From Apostichopus japonicus (taxonomy: Eukaryota; Echinodermata; Holothuroidea; Aspidochirotida; Stichopodidae), in NCBI RefSeq assembly GCF_037975245.1, contig NC_092568.1, positions 2,914,001-2,978,000 of the forward strand: a DNA stretch of 64,000 nt, written 5' to 3'. Below the pieces are notes generated by a model. The model worked only from the letters and a program-made list of their open reading frames with translations, searched no databases and was not told where the DNA came from. The position numbers and the translations under genes were made by a program. The stretch's first letter is position 1, and each line of letters starts with the position of its first letter. Shown here piece after piece: positions 63,917-64,000 of this stretch.

Positions 63917-64000
63917 GTGTCCTCTTCGTCAAGTCTTTAGACTTTTTACATCAAATGTTATGTATTACCTTCAAGCTGTAGTTATAACTTGCTGAGTATA
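63917..64000 (+). other. NPHP1: Right edge, NPHP1 intron 23
   Basis: Unique intronic sequence after the minisatellite. The next NPHP1 exon, expected to enter in phase 2 with a sequence equivalent to the TYELFLNGG region of the human protein, is not reached. Confidence 0.6.

Noticed and set aside
63732-63932. LLIDDRSP repeat frame on the minus strand
   Set aside because: Translation of the donor minisatellite, in antisense to NPHP1.

Overview
This is a gene-poor stretch of an animal nuclear genome. Genes are split by GT-AG introns, and introns and spacers are AT-rich and full of (A)n, (G)n/(C)n and (TA)n runs, short tandem repeats and small inverted-repeat DNA transposons. Protein similarity judged from memory (TTC8, NPHP1, a CYP2-type P450), transposon style and the frequent 'taggcct' words suggest a marine invertebrate, most likely a deuterostome such as an echinoderm. 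Species cannot be fixed from sequence alone.

Layout, left to right. 1-254 has a weak minus-strand candidate for the N-terminus of a membrane protein. 2785-4847 (+) holds the three last coding exons of a CYP2-clan cytochrome P450; its first ~110 residues were not found. 4848-27578 is mostly non-genic: a (TA)n microsatellite (6542-6706), a 3.2-kb inverted-repeat element (7791-11009) that carries a minus-strand protein exon and a nested MITE with telomere-like DNA, minisatellites (15555-15955, 17607-17806), two nested inverted-repeat elements (18275-19616 and 18631-19477) and an orphan exon candidate (23990-24067). 27579-28524 (+) encodes an 82-residue single-pass membrane protein that I do not recognise, in two exons. 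30354-31762 is a Foldback-like element whose inverted arms are built from tandem TTTCGCCCAAC units.

The informative half is 33134-64000. TTC8/BBS8, a BBSome subunit, is complete on the minus strand in 11 coding exons (33134-42557, 500 aa). NPHP1 (nephrocystin-1), a ciliary transition-zone protein, runs the other way on the plus strand from 43306 past the right edge. The 23 exons I could place include two that look mutually exclusive, so a transcript would use 22 and encode about 863 aa before the edge. The two start codons are 748 bp apart, so two cilium genes share one divergent promoter region, which holds imperfect RFX X-box-like palindromes.

The NPHP1 locus has several unusual features: a charged region of about 460 residues before the SH3 domain, where human has roughly 60; two phase-matched microexons (28 and 25 nt) that cannot both be used; a recent ~400-bp tandem duplication in an intron; and, directly after the last exon in view, a ~21-copy minisatellite whose unit is the exon end plus its splice donor (GTAAGT), giving an array of duplicated 5' splice sites. 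TTC8 introns hold a seven-copy array of tRNA-like units and a hAT-type MITE.
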